A stretch of DNA of 64,000 bases, taken from positions 186,173 to 250,172 of the forward strand of contig VWZL01000522.1 in assembly GCA_013396915.1 (NCBI GenBank), in the 5' to 3' direction. Below the pieces are notes generated by a model that was not told the DNA's origin, did no database searches, and saw nothing but the letters and a program-made list of their open reading frames with translations. Shown piece by piece: positions 1-11,300 of this stretch (position 1 is the stretch's first letter; each line of letters begins with the position of its first letter). The translations under genes and the position numbers were made by a program. This stretch comes from Stercorarius parasiticus. Its lineage: Eukaryota > Chordata > Aves > Charadriiformes > Stercorariidae.

Positions 1-3000
1 AACCATTATTCCACTGATTGTGGCTCACTGAGATCTTATAAAGCATACGATGGCAGCTGTGTAGGTTTATACATATAGGTACATGTGCATTTAACTACAA
101 ATATGTTATATTTAGTACTTGCAGTGAGTTTAGTACTTTCATGTGGGTTAAAACCCTCCACGGATATCCTTTGGTGTCACTATCATAATACTTTGGCCTA
201 ATTTCGTCAATACAGAGTTCAGACAGAGTTTACTGTTGGTGTCTTTGGATGCACACAAAGCTCCCTTTTGTTTTCTAGTGTCAGTACTTTCGGCTGCTAT
301 AGTAATTGTATTAATGAGGTTTAGTCTTTAAGAAAATATTTCCTGCTGGATTTGCTCCAGAAGAGCACTCAAGAGTTAAAGACTGAGTCAGAAGGTTTCA
401 CTGTTAATCTAATCTTGAGCGTAGCTGCACTGTAATAGAAAGAATAAAATGCTGATGCTGTGCCTGGATATGCTCATCAAATAAAGTTAATGGAGAAGAG
501 TTTCCCTTGAGCAGTGGTCTGTGCCACGGCTCAAGCCACGGCTAAAGCCACGGCTTTACCCATTAAGTAAAGCCGTGCAGATAATTGACTTTCAATGTGT
601 TGATCAAACTGAAGAATAGACAATGTTTAGGTTTGGGTTCAACAGAGCATTTCTTTCAGGCATTACTTTGTAACCAGCAGGAAAGTTAACCAAGGAAAAT
701 TCAACAAAGATATAGGAGTCCCTGAGATTCTGCTGGGTCCTTTTTTAGATTTCAGTGATGTGAGAAATGGTGCGTGTCCTGCAACCGTCCTGCTCAAGTG
801 CTTTCGCTTTGTTCGTGCTTGGAGCCCACAAAGAAAGAGCTCTCTCAGTGTGAAACTGAAAGTTAGTGTGGCTGAGGAAAAGAGTCCCAGAGTAGTGTTG
901 GACTCTCAAGACGTAGGGTTACCCACTCACAGTCATCTGTTACTGCCCTGCTGCTGCACTCCTAACACATGGCACTGCTTGTGATCATCCTCAAACTCTT
1001 TCAGGACTTGTAGGAAGAATCTGTGTAACCAATACAGCTGCAGCCAGAAGTGTGTTTTCAAGATTTAAGATGAAATATCGCCAAGTTTCTCAGCTGGAAC
1101 CAGGAGAGTTGTTCCCTGGCATTCTTTGAAATTAACAGGAAAACAAAAAAGCCTTGATTCAGAAGGTACTTAAATGTTAATCTCAGTGGAACTTAAGTCC
1201 ATGAGTAATTTTAGAGTATGTTTCCCTTTCTGATTTCAATAGAAAAAGAAGGAGAGTTTAGTTTTCCTGCGTCAGAGGAGTTTATAGGCTTCACTTTCAT
1301 CCTGAATTCTGAGAAATAACAGAAGAGAGAGAGACATGAGTGAGAAGTTATTAAAAATTTCCGGTTTCTGAGTATCTGTTTTTTCAGATGTCTGAAAACT
1401 ATAGAAACTTGATTTTTGTGGGAGCCCTTGATAAAGAAAACTTGTTTGTGTGCAAAGGAAAACAATGTGCAAAGGTTAGTATTTCTCAGTTTCTGAAAAG
1501 TTGTACTGAGACAAATGGATCATGAGCACCAAAATCTGTGGAACTCACAGCCATGTCTCTTAGAAGATTTGAACAATAAATTCCCAGCACATTGCCTATA
1601 TTTTTATGATTTGATTATCATATAGAGACAACTGATATTCCTGGGTTATAAATAAACATGACTGGAGGAGATGATGAATGGTGTATGAAATACATCCAGT
1701 TTGGCTTTTGGTTGCATTCTCTTGGAAACTTTCTTAGACTCTTGTCCAACTGTTTGAACAATTTAGAGTTGGGAAATGCAAAATGCATTTCTTATTTATT
1801 ACAATAAGAGCTTGGTGACTGTAGACAGTGCTCTGCAAGCAAACACCAGCAGAAAGAGGCATTCTCTTGAGTATGTTGCAATGTAATTTGGACAGCGTAA
1901 AGACAAAGGCAAAGGAGGATGCTTAGGACACTAGCATGAGAATGCCTCATGAGTTTGGTGTAAGTTTAGGGTTCTTTTAGTTTATATTTTTAGAAGATGA
2001 GATAAAGAGTGATAAATTGAGGGTCATTATCTTAGTTAGCTTTTCTTTGCTGAGTAGAAATGTCTGGCTTTCTGTCCAATTATGTTCTTTTCTTCCCCCT
2101 CAATCAATGGAAAGCGGCACTGAAGAAAAGGAGGCATGGAGAAAACACAATGCTTGAAATGCTGTTCATGCCACAAATGTGCTCTTTTGCCACAGACAAG
2201 GCAGCAACCTTGTTTTCTTTAGTCTGGCCCCGGACTGTCAAGAATCCTGCTTCAGCAGGGAGATCTCTGTCTTCTCAGAAGATGGCTCCTTGATTTGCAT
2301 CTCCAACTTTATTCTGATGAATGAAAAGCATGTGTACAGCATGTGTAAATGATGGTGCTCTTTGGGAATGTCTCCTCACCTCCAGGATCCTGAGGCTTGT
2401 TATGAGGGCTGGCTTTCAACCAGCAACCACCTTTTTTTCCTCAAACATGACTGATACCAGTCATCATCTGAAACCAGCTTCACTGTCAGAGAAGTAGGCT
2501 CTACAGATGGTAGCTCAGTGTATCAAGAACATGTTGGAGCTTGAGGTAAAATTACGTTATCTTAGTGCAATACACTGCTGCCAAAAGAAGCAAAGGTGCA
2601 CACTGGGCACCTTCAGCAAGGCTGAAGGTGAAGCTCCTGGTGCCTCCAGAGCCTGCCCTAGTCCCTTTGCTCACTAGATGATGGGATCAGACTAACTGCC
2701 CTGTGTACTCTCCCCACAAACTCAGCCCAGTGGCTGAGGCCCTTCAACACCTCTGCAATAACCTACCTGCAAGGGGAATTTCCTCCCAACTCCTTCACTT
2801 AGTATTTATGCTCTGCTCTTAAAATCTGAGTGTTTCTATCTCTTGATAATTTCTTACTCTCCATAAGGTAGCTGTGGTGCTCACATCAACCTTATCAACG
2901 CCTGTGCATCAGATGTTAAATTATTTTCAATTTTGGTCACTTGATTGAAGATCTGGACAAAGATGTAACAGGACCCCAACAATATAAAGGACAATTTAAA

Positions 3001-4926
3001 GATACTGTGCCTCTTTATTAGTTAATAAATGGTGATTCTCTTAATAATTACAATTCTAATTAAAATATCCGTGAGTATACCTAGGCCTATAAGGGTCTTT
3101 AAATGCCTGAGCTCCTTTTCATGCAGCATACAAAACCCTTCATGCTCACAGTGGAGGACCAGAGAGTCCATGCAGTGCAGTGCTATGTTTCGCGATTTAT
3201 GCCAAGGCAAACTGTGTTCCCAGACAATGATGATAAAGTTTTGAGAAACAAACAAACAGACAAATAGAGGTCACAGTCCTGAGCTCCTGCATGTGAACAG
3301 CTAAGGAGCCTCTCACATGGGAGCGTCAGTGCAGACTTTGTATAATAGGGTCAAAGTTGAGTGTTGCACCAACATGACTGTAAGGGTTATATATTGAAAG
3401 AAAGAAGTAGGCTCAGTCTTCATTTCTAAATCTAAAAGACAAATAGGTTTGCCTATCGGGGGTATCTGTTGGAATAGATCATAACCATGTCTTGGCCTTC
3501 CCATGACACTCTCTCTTACCTTTCTTGCCTCTTCCAGGTCTCCTCCTTGGCAGCACAAAGGTAATTTTCCAGATACAGACGTTTGATGTGCTGAGTTGAA
3601 ACCCAAATTTGATGGAAATTTGGAGACTGTAGTTGAATTCTCCATGGCATTTGGTGAAAGCAAATGGGCAAAATCCACTTGAGCCTTGAGTCTATTGGTA
3701 CTGAGTGGTCAGGGTTTCCAGCCCTGCTATGAATTTACAGGAAAGAGCTTTCCCAAAAAACACCAGAGTGATGATTCTTTAAGTGTAATAGAATAATTTG
3801 TCAAAAATGAAACACAAATGAAACACAAAAATGAAATGAAGTCATGTAGGGATTGAGAAATTTTACAAGGTCAGCAATGTTTTGCAATGGGGTGAAATGA
3901 AGAGTCATGTTAGAGCTGTGGTGGCCTGTTACACATGCCAAGTATAGTCGCCAAATCAGACGGAGATGTGGAGACCAAGAAATTATTCCCCAGGGACCAC
4001 AGTTTTGTCTTGGACAAACCCATATATTTTTCTTGGGCTGTTCTCACTTCCCCAGCATAACCTTACGGGAAGACACAACTACAGCAAAAGACAGTCTAGT
4101 CTATCAAATCTGTTTCTTGAGATATGATACATGAAATAGTATTACTTAGCTATGAGATAAAATTTTGTGGGTACAGGCTCAAAGTCTGAAATACAGGTAT
4201 AAATTTGCGCAGGTGAATTCCCCTTCTCCAAAATCTAGCTGCGAAAGAATCACAGATAACATCTTTTAGAAAGACAGCAGGTAGATGTGGGGTCATATCT
4301 TTAACTTTTTAAGTGCTAGGAGAACTGTATAATGAAGGGGCTCTTAAAGAGCTAGCTAGGGCCATTTGCACTGTGTAGCAATTCATGCTGCTCAGCTGCT
4401 CATGCTGCTGTTAGGAATCAGGTCTGGTCTTATTTAGCAGCCCTTCACTCCAGGGTGCTGTGGTTCTTGACTGTTACAGGCTGGACCCCAGAGCTTTTAG
4501 CTTGTAACATTTTACAGAAGTGGAGAGGCATGCTGTTTTATTCAAGGTATTCTGTTTTGCTCATTTGCAGAAGATGTATGGTGTGGACACTGGCAAGATT
4601 TAATGATGAAAAAAGTAAAAAAGCAAGAATATAATAAACTATGAGGTAAAGTAAGAGTAAATATGAAGGTTCCAGCTTTGTATTTTGTATGTAGCTTTTA
4701 CATCCTTGAGTAGTCTTATGGAAAGAAAATATCCCAAGTTTGCTATGTAGGATTGATGTTGTAATTTTCCCAGTGATACACCATGTAGGCTGCCTTTCTT
4801 TGGTAATTTGCTTTATGTGGCAAGAATGTCAAGACAGGGAGGCTGTGTGAAGCCGATAAGCAGTGTAGAAATTTCACTTTGAAGTGTTCCAGCAGTGAAT
4901 GTGTTAAATGTTCTCGTCAGAGCCGT
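1..4926. other. Upstream intergenic sequence, no gene recognised
   Basis: AT-rich sequence with only short chance open frames on both strands and no recognisable exon or transposon. Apart from the repeat and hairpin at 523-578 and a small imperfect ATGAAACACAAA repeat near 3,806-3,840, I see nothing organised. Human GGT5 lies beside SUSD2, but no SUSD2 exon is seen here. Confidence 0.6.
523..578. repeat. Three 12-bp tandem units running into a perfect 11-bp hairpin
   Basis: Units at 523-534, 535-546 and 547-558 share GCCACGGCT and differ only in the last three bases (CAA, AAA, TTA). The third unit provides the left arm (549-559, CACGGCTTTAC) of a perfect 11-bp inverted repeat. The right arm is 567-577 and the loop is 7 bases (560-566). 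No function is known to me. Confidence 0.85.
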
Positions 4927-4947
4927 AAAAAAAAAAAAAAAAAAAAA
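4927..4947. repeat. Poly(A) tract, 21 bases, upstream of GGT5
   Basis: An uninterrupted run of 21 A lies 35 bases before the TATA-like element. I see no poly(A) signal or gene-like sequence just before it that would make it a retrogene tail. In this position it may act as a nucleosome-poor promoter element. Confidence 0.9.
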
Positions 4948-4981
4948 GGCATATGGTGGACATGCCAGAAAAAGTTTACTT

Positions 4982-4988
4982 TATAAAA
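4982..4988 (+). promoter_or_regulatory. TATA-like element, candidate GGT5 core promoter
   Basis: TATAAAA at 4982-4988, about 225 bases before the GGT5 ATG. If used, transcription would begin near 5,010 and give a 5' leader of about 200 bases without an intron. The leader region 5,040-5,212 is more GC-rich than its surroundings. The role is inferred from position only. Confidence 0.45.
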
Positions 4989-5212
4989 GAGTGAAAAGCC
5001 TCTCACATGTAAGAGAGCAGGAAAGGAAGAGTACACCATTTCCTTTTTAGCGGCTTTTAAATGTAATTCTCAGTCGCAGAGGGCAGAGCCCACTTCAGTG
5101 AGACCTCCCTCCCAAAACTGCCGGGATCTTCTACTTCCACCCTGAGCAAAGCAGGCGCCTTCGCAAAAGGAGTAAAAGCCTCCCAGCTGTCTCCGGCGGC
5201 GCAGGAATAGAC

Positions 5213-5373
5213 ATGTCCACGGGGAAGATCTGTTGTCTGGTGCTGCTGACCCTGGGGGTGCTGGCAGTGGTGGTTGTGCTCGTGGTCATCCTGACTCAAC
5301 CCAAGTGTGGTCCTCAGCGATACCTGCACGGTGCCGTGGCTGCTGACACTGAGACCTGCTCTGTCATCGGACG
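5213..5373 (+). CDS. GGT5: GGT5 coding exon 1 (start codon, signal anchor)
   Basis: This exon encodes residues 1-53 and two bases of Arg54. A short N-terminus is followed by a hydrophobic Leu/Val-rich stretch at about residues 6-27, which is a type II membrane anchor, and then the AVAADTETCS segment with Cys49. The start has G at -3. The donor GTATGTG begins at 5374. A CAG 8 bases before the ATG could be a weak splice acceptor, but the pyrimidine tract is poor. Confidence 0.93.
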
Positions 5374-8300
5374 GTATGTGCACAGACCTCTCGGTTTTTC
5401 AGGTTACATGTCGCGTATGTCGTGGACTCAGACTGACAGACAAGTACATGTGTTAACTACAGGAGTAAGCTGGGTGTCTGCCCCTTCCCTGCTTCTGGGG
5501 CTGAGCTGCTCCTGGGTGCTCTCCATCACTGCTCCTGGGTGCTCTCCATCGGCAGTGGAGCTGCTCAGAGAGCAGATGGAGCCCTGCCTCTGTGGTTGAT
5601 GCTTATTTTCATTATCGAATGTCACAAAAATTTGCAGCTCTGCAAACCCATGGCCTTTGGGAAGGTACAAATATTTATAATATACAAATGCAAAGTTGTT
5701 TTTAAGTTGGGAAGCAGGAAATTAACTGCTTACTTCATGGTGGTAAGTCTGTTAGATAAATGGCTTAGAAATAAATTAAGGAAGAAGTGAGATCAGCTAG
5801 CAGAGAGCTGCAGCTGGGCTTCAGCAGAGGCAAGGAAGGCAGGCAGGATAAGGGGGACTGGGCATCCCAGCCTTTAGGGCGTGTGTTTCTGGATTAAAGC
5901 CTGCAGCAGGTGTGTCTGCTATCAAGAAAGACACTCTGTATTGTAAAGCAAAGAGCAAATTTAATTGAAATTAATCCAGGACAGTAAAAGTACAAAAGAC
6001 ATATCACTTAGAAGGAAACAAAAAAAAAAAAAAATTCTCTAGCAGCCCATGTTGTAACACGTCAGTTTATTTAACAGCTTCTTTCTCAAACATTTTGGCT
6101 CTTATGTTATTATTTTACTATTACTGTTATGTCAATTCTTAAATGCTTGTACACAGGGAAGTAGAAGGATGGAACTTCACAAGCTACATGTGATGCTGGA
6201 TGCTCCAGCACAGGATGCTGAAGCTGTGTGCTCTACCTTGTGGCTGGAAGAGTGAGATAAGATGTGATGCCATTACACCATGTCACACGTGGTTCTTGCA
6301 ATGACAAGCTGACATGGAATTTGTGAGTAGTTGGAGAAAATATACAGTGGCTGCATGTATGTTAAGGAATGACATGGGCTTTTTTAATGCTAAGCCACAA
6401 GTTAGTTCTTCAGAGGGTAGAAGAAATATCTTTTAAATCAGTATTAGTGGAAATAGAGGAAAATACGTTATTGGACTACCCAAAGAATCTGCTGGGAAAA
6501 CCATAGTGCTTGTTTTGCAGCTATTGTAATTTTTGACTTGAAGTAGTGTAGAATCAGCTGGGAGGTTCTGAAGTGAGAGCCACAGAAATCCGTGATTAGG
6601 TTGACAACTGAGAGGCTTTGGCTGGCTACTGTTGCTGCTTAGCCATTAGGCATTGATGTCCCCACCTGTAAGCTGCCACTTCAGCAACAAAGTGGGAGTT
6701 GGGCAAAGCCAAGCACAACCCTAACTCCTTCCCAGACACTACCCAGCCAGTCAACTGAGTGTTTTTGAGATTACAACAATGCCATTGACTTCTGCTAATC
6801 AAAAATAATTAAACTCCCAAAATCATGAGACTTAGGAGTGAGGAAACAAGAAGAAATAATTAATCTTTTTCTTACTAAGGAATGTATTTAGGTCTTCACT
6901 CTTCTTGTGCAGTTATGCAAACATTTGCAAATTTTTTACACTGGATGTTTGGACTTGGAATGGTGTAAAGAGTTGAGGAGTTAGGTGAACAATCATGAAT
7001 GGCGAGATTCCCAACGGCATAAGAGTTGAGACCTGTACTGCCATTCCCGAGTCCCTCCTGGGCCCTTTGCTACCTGTGCTGCTGCTCTCTCTCTTTGGCC
7101 TAATCACTGCCTCACCCCTAGCCCTGTGCCTGCCCCTTCCCACTGATGTTTGAGCCTGTGCAGTCACTACTTCTGGTCTTCTCAGCCTACCAAGACAACA
7201 CCTTCACCCCTGCTCCCAAATTGCTCAACCTTGTGGGCTTTCTTCTGCCCTGATGCTGCCTCCACATCTCAGCCATCTCACTCCTCTCCCATCTCCTTTG
7301 TGCTTGACGCAGGACATGGCCACCCTCCTTGCTCATGGTCCAGCCTGGGGAGCACGGAGTACTAAGGATAATAATTTCCTTGTTTTTTCCATGCAGTTTT
7401 TTTTGACGAAGCTGTGCTTAGCCTCAGCAGCTCAGGGTTGAAACAGGCTGATTTCTGCTATCTTTGCTTAGAAATCACAGGAGAATTAATCTACCAAAAC
7501 TGGTTAATTCATTGATAACCACACATATATGCATTTTTACATCTATAAAAATAAGTAAAAAAAGGTATATGATCAACATGATCAAAATTTTTAATGATCA
7601 GCTTTTGTTTGGGTTTTTTTTCCCCTAAGCAAACAGCTCGGCCAAATTAGAGTGAATTGTTTGAACTGGAGACAGACTACATCTTTGGCTTTGTACTTGC
7701 ACACTGCAAAGCCTCCTAAGAAATTTTCTAGAGGAGTTTAAAACAAGTAAAATAAGGTAAACCAAAAAATTTCCTCAATGTAATGTTTTGGTAATTGCTG
7801 AATGCTTTCAGTGGAAACATACAGAAAAGAAAAGAGCGACTTCCACAGCACCATGTGAAAAGAATTAGGCTTGGTGGCTTGGGTATGGCAAAGCTACAAT
7901 CAAATGAAAACCACATGTTGTAATTGAACCTGTCAGCCTGCCTGCCCGCCCCACTGGTGAGAGCAGGAGTCATTGCAACCAGTCCCTGCAAGCATATCAC
8001 AGAGAGATTCAACACCGCCGGTTTGTCCCTGCTCTCCCCCACTGCTCCCACAGACCCTCTCTCTGCTGGGATCCTGGACTGCACCCCCGCAGTGACCCCT
8101 TCCATCCTGTAGATCCCCCCTCAGCTCCCAGGAACCCATGCTGGGGATGCTCGGAGAACCAGGATGGGCATGAAACCAATTGCACTGGTCTGGCGCCTAA
8201 ACTCTTGGAAGCTAAAAGCAGCACCTAATCTCTGACCTACTTACAAATTTTATTCTTTAATTAAAAAATCTTGTTTACTTTTTTTTTTTTTAAAAGTAAC

Positions 8301-11300
8301 TCAAACCACATGCTCTGTGAGTTGTTATTAGCAGTAATGAAATTCCTGGGGTGTGACATGATACTGTGTTGGTTTAAGATGCTGCTGTTTAAGACAGAAT
8401 CTTTGTGTGCTCCTAATAGAACTTTCAATTGAACTTATTGAGAATAACTGAACTCAATATCTTGCACAAAGAACAATCTTGTGTTTTAAAAGGGTTGGTG
8501 GGTTGGGGAAAACACCTCAGAGCCCTTGTATTTCCCTCCTTGACAGTTCAGCTGTGAAGGAAAGATCAGTGAAGGGACGATGTAGCTCTGTAATTCGTTA
8601 GTACAAGCAGGAGATGGGGGACAGATTCACAGCCCCTGTTTGCTGCTCTTTTTCTTCAGTTCTGCTCAGCTGTCATCTTCAGGCTTGGGTTTTCCAGCTC
8701 TGGAGATGGTGTTTGTATATTCTGGGGCTGTGTAAGATTGGACTTTCTGAAATTTTTATGCAACCCTTTGGCTCCCTGCAGAAAGTGAGCAATCTCAGCA
8801 AGCCTCCAGTGTGTCATGATCCTTGTCGCAAGGTCCTGTACTTGATTTGTTCTTATCCATCAGTGCCCAGTTCTCTGGTGAACGAGGTCAGGTCTTTTGC
8901 TGCAAATATTTTACTGCTGGAGATTGGGGACTTGCAAGCAATACTTTGCAGCTGTCCAGACAGAGGCCCTGTGCTGGAAAGAAATTTGGCCCTGAATGAA
9001 ATGAAACACTTTAATGAAGAGGGGATGGGAGGCTAAAAGGAGAGTCAGAGAAGTTTTTAACCTAAGGATATGGATTTGGTACCAAAGTCCACCTCAGTAA
9101 TTTGTCCTCATGTCAGGAAGCCATGAGGAGACAGGAGGTGATTGCCCTGGCAGCAAGCGGTACCCAAACCCACCTTCATCTCCCACTCTGAACCACTTGC
9201 TCCCTCCTGGCAATAGAAGAGGCTTTTGCCATCAACTGTGCAAAAAGCTTTATATTCCGTACCAATGTGCTGTTTGAGCTCTGCCATCCACTGCTCTGCA
9301 TCCGTTTGTTTCCCAAATGGCACAAGCAAGAGGCCGCATAAAGCCAGGGAGAGATTCAGGAAAAGTGCTCCTTCCCAGGGATGGGATTTGTGCAGCGAGG
9401 CAAGCTGACCTGACCTGGCCCAGCAGCCACCTCTGATCCCACTTCTCCAGTGTAGCCTAGCATAAAACCTGGGAACTGGCTTTTTCTGAAATGAACACCC
9501 ATTTGGGAGACAGGGTGGTGGGGAGGGTGAGAATGGTGAGAATTTAACACTCAGAAAATGTCTGCGGTCCTGGGAAGCTCGGTTCTAGGCAGAGAATCCT
9601 TTTCAGTGATGGCTGAGCAGCATTTCTGAGGAATGTTAATATCCCAAAGGATTTGCCTTCCCTTCTTCCTGTATTTTAACAGCTTTAAATTTGGCAACTG
9701 GCCCTTTTTTACAGAAACAGCTGTTTCTTTTGCTCTTCGTAAATCTTAAGCAGGCAGCTCCTATATAATGGGTGGTCTCCTCCCAGCCCCCAGCTTTCCT
9801 TAGCAGAAAAAAAATAATCAATATTATTTAATACCTTAGTCTATACCTCCAGTGTATTTAAAATGGCTTCAGGGCTCCTTCTAGCCCAGAGCTGAACAGC
9901 AGACTTGGGCTGCAGCCCCGCACAGCCCATCTTTGCTGTGAGGATTGTGTGAGAAAAGTGCTACCTTTCCTGGGAGGGCAAATCGCTGTTTTGCAGCTGC
10001 TGGATCGGGACTTGTTTGTTAACATCCTCTTCTGCTCCTGACTTTAAGGAAAGCCATTAGTGGCCAAACCCTAGAGCTGAAACTGTGTGGCAGGAAGGAT
10101 ATGGGACAAAACGTGTTGTTATCAGATCTTGCCAGCTGTAGCACTAAGATATCTCGAGAGACCTGATAAGGTACCACACTTTGACTGTGGGGTCATGTGT
10201 CTCTCCAGGGTTTTGCATTATAATTAAGCTAGTTATAGCAGTGATCCATATAAAGGGAGCGACCTAATGGGACAGGGTGTACTCTGCCAGTCTAGCTAGA
10301 TAGGAAAGACAAAATGGCCCTAAATTCCCCAGGCATCACTTCCAAGGAAGTGGCAGGGCTCTGGCTGAAAGGAGGTGAGCCAGGCATGGGAACCTGAGTG
10401 TGATATGGCAAGAGCCAGCTCAGAGAGTGGTTTTTTTGTTGTGTTTCAGTCTGCAGAGAGGCTGGAGGGAAAGCTGTCAAGACTGGGGGCCAGTCTGCAG
10501 ATAGCATAGAACAGCTGTGGGCCGTGGACCCTGCGCTGATGATAGGGGACACATATCAGGCCTCCTGGGTAAAACAGCAAAGCAGCACAAAAGAAAACTT
10601 AATAACCCTGATGAGGATTTGGTTTTACCCTTGCTGGGTTCAGTTGTTTCTGAGCTTGAGCTAAAAGCTTGCTTTTCCTTCGCTACCACCGTGCCTGTGC
10701 TGTGTCATGGGACACCCCTGTGCTGGGGTGCAAGTGAAAAACTTGGCAGGCACATGCAGCCCCACAGAGCCAGGGAAACAACATCACAGTGGTGTGCGAG
10801 TCCTCCAAGATGTGTTTGTGAGACTTGGGGCTGGGAGTGCTTCCTGACAGGCTGGGAAAAGAGCCAAGATAATGCCTAGTTTGGGGGAGAAATCTCAGCT
10901 CCCCTTCCCTCTAACCCCTGTCCTCCAAAGAAGCAGCAGGCAAAGGATGCTGCTCAGCATCACACAGCCCATTCCACACTGGGATGGTCTCAGATACCGC
11001 ACACTGTGCTAGTGGATGGGAAGCCTTAGCTCTCCATCTTGTGGTGCTCACTGAAAAGCTGCAGGCAACTGGAAAACTCTCCTTCCCTTGATCAAGAAAC
11101 AGGTTTGACTACGGGTTGTTAGATGTGGTATTTGCCACCAGAGGTCACAGTGACAGCTGCCACCAATATAGACACAGTAGACAGGAATGGAAACCTTCTG
11201 GATTATCTGGAAATTCTGTTTTTCTTGTCATCTTGTTTATATTGCAAAATATGATTAATGAGGGCTAGTAACCAAGGACAAAGCAAAACATGCTTTGCTT

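Noticed and set aside
4600..4947. Processed retrogene ending in the A21 tract
   Set aside because: No poly(A) signal 10-30 bases before the tract, no recognisable gene sequence before it and no obvious target-site duplication.
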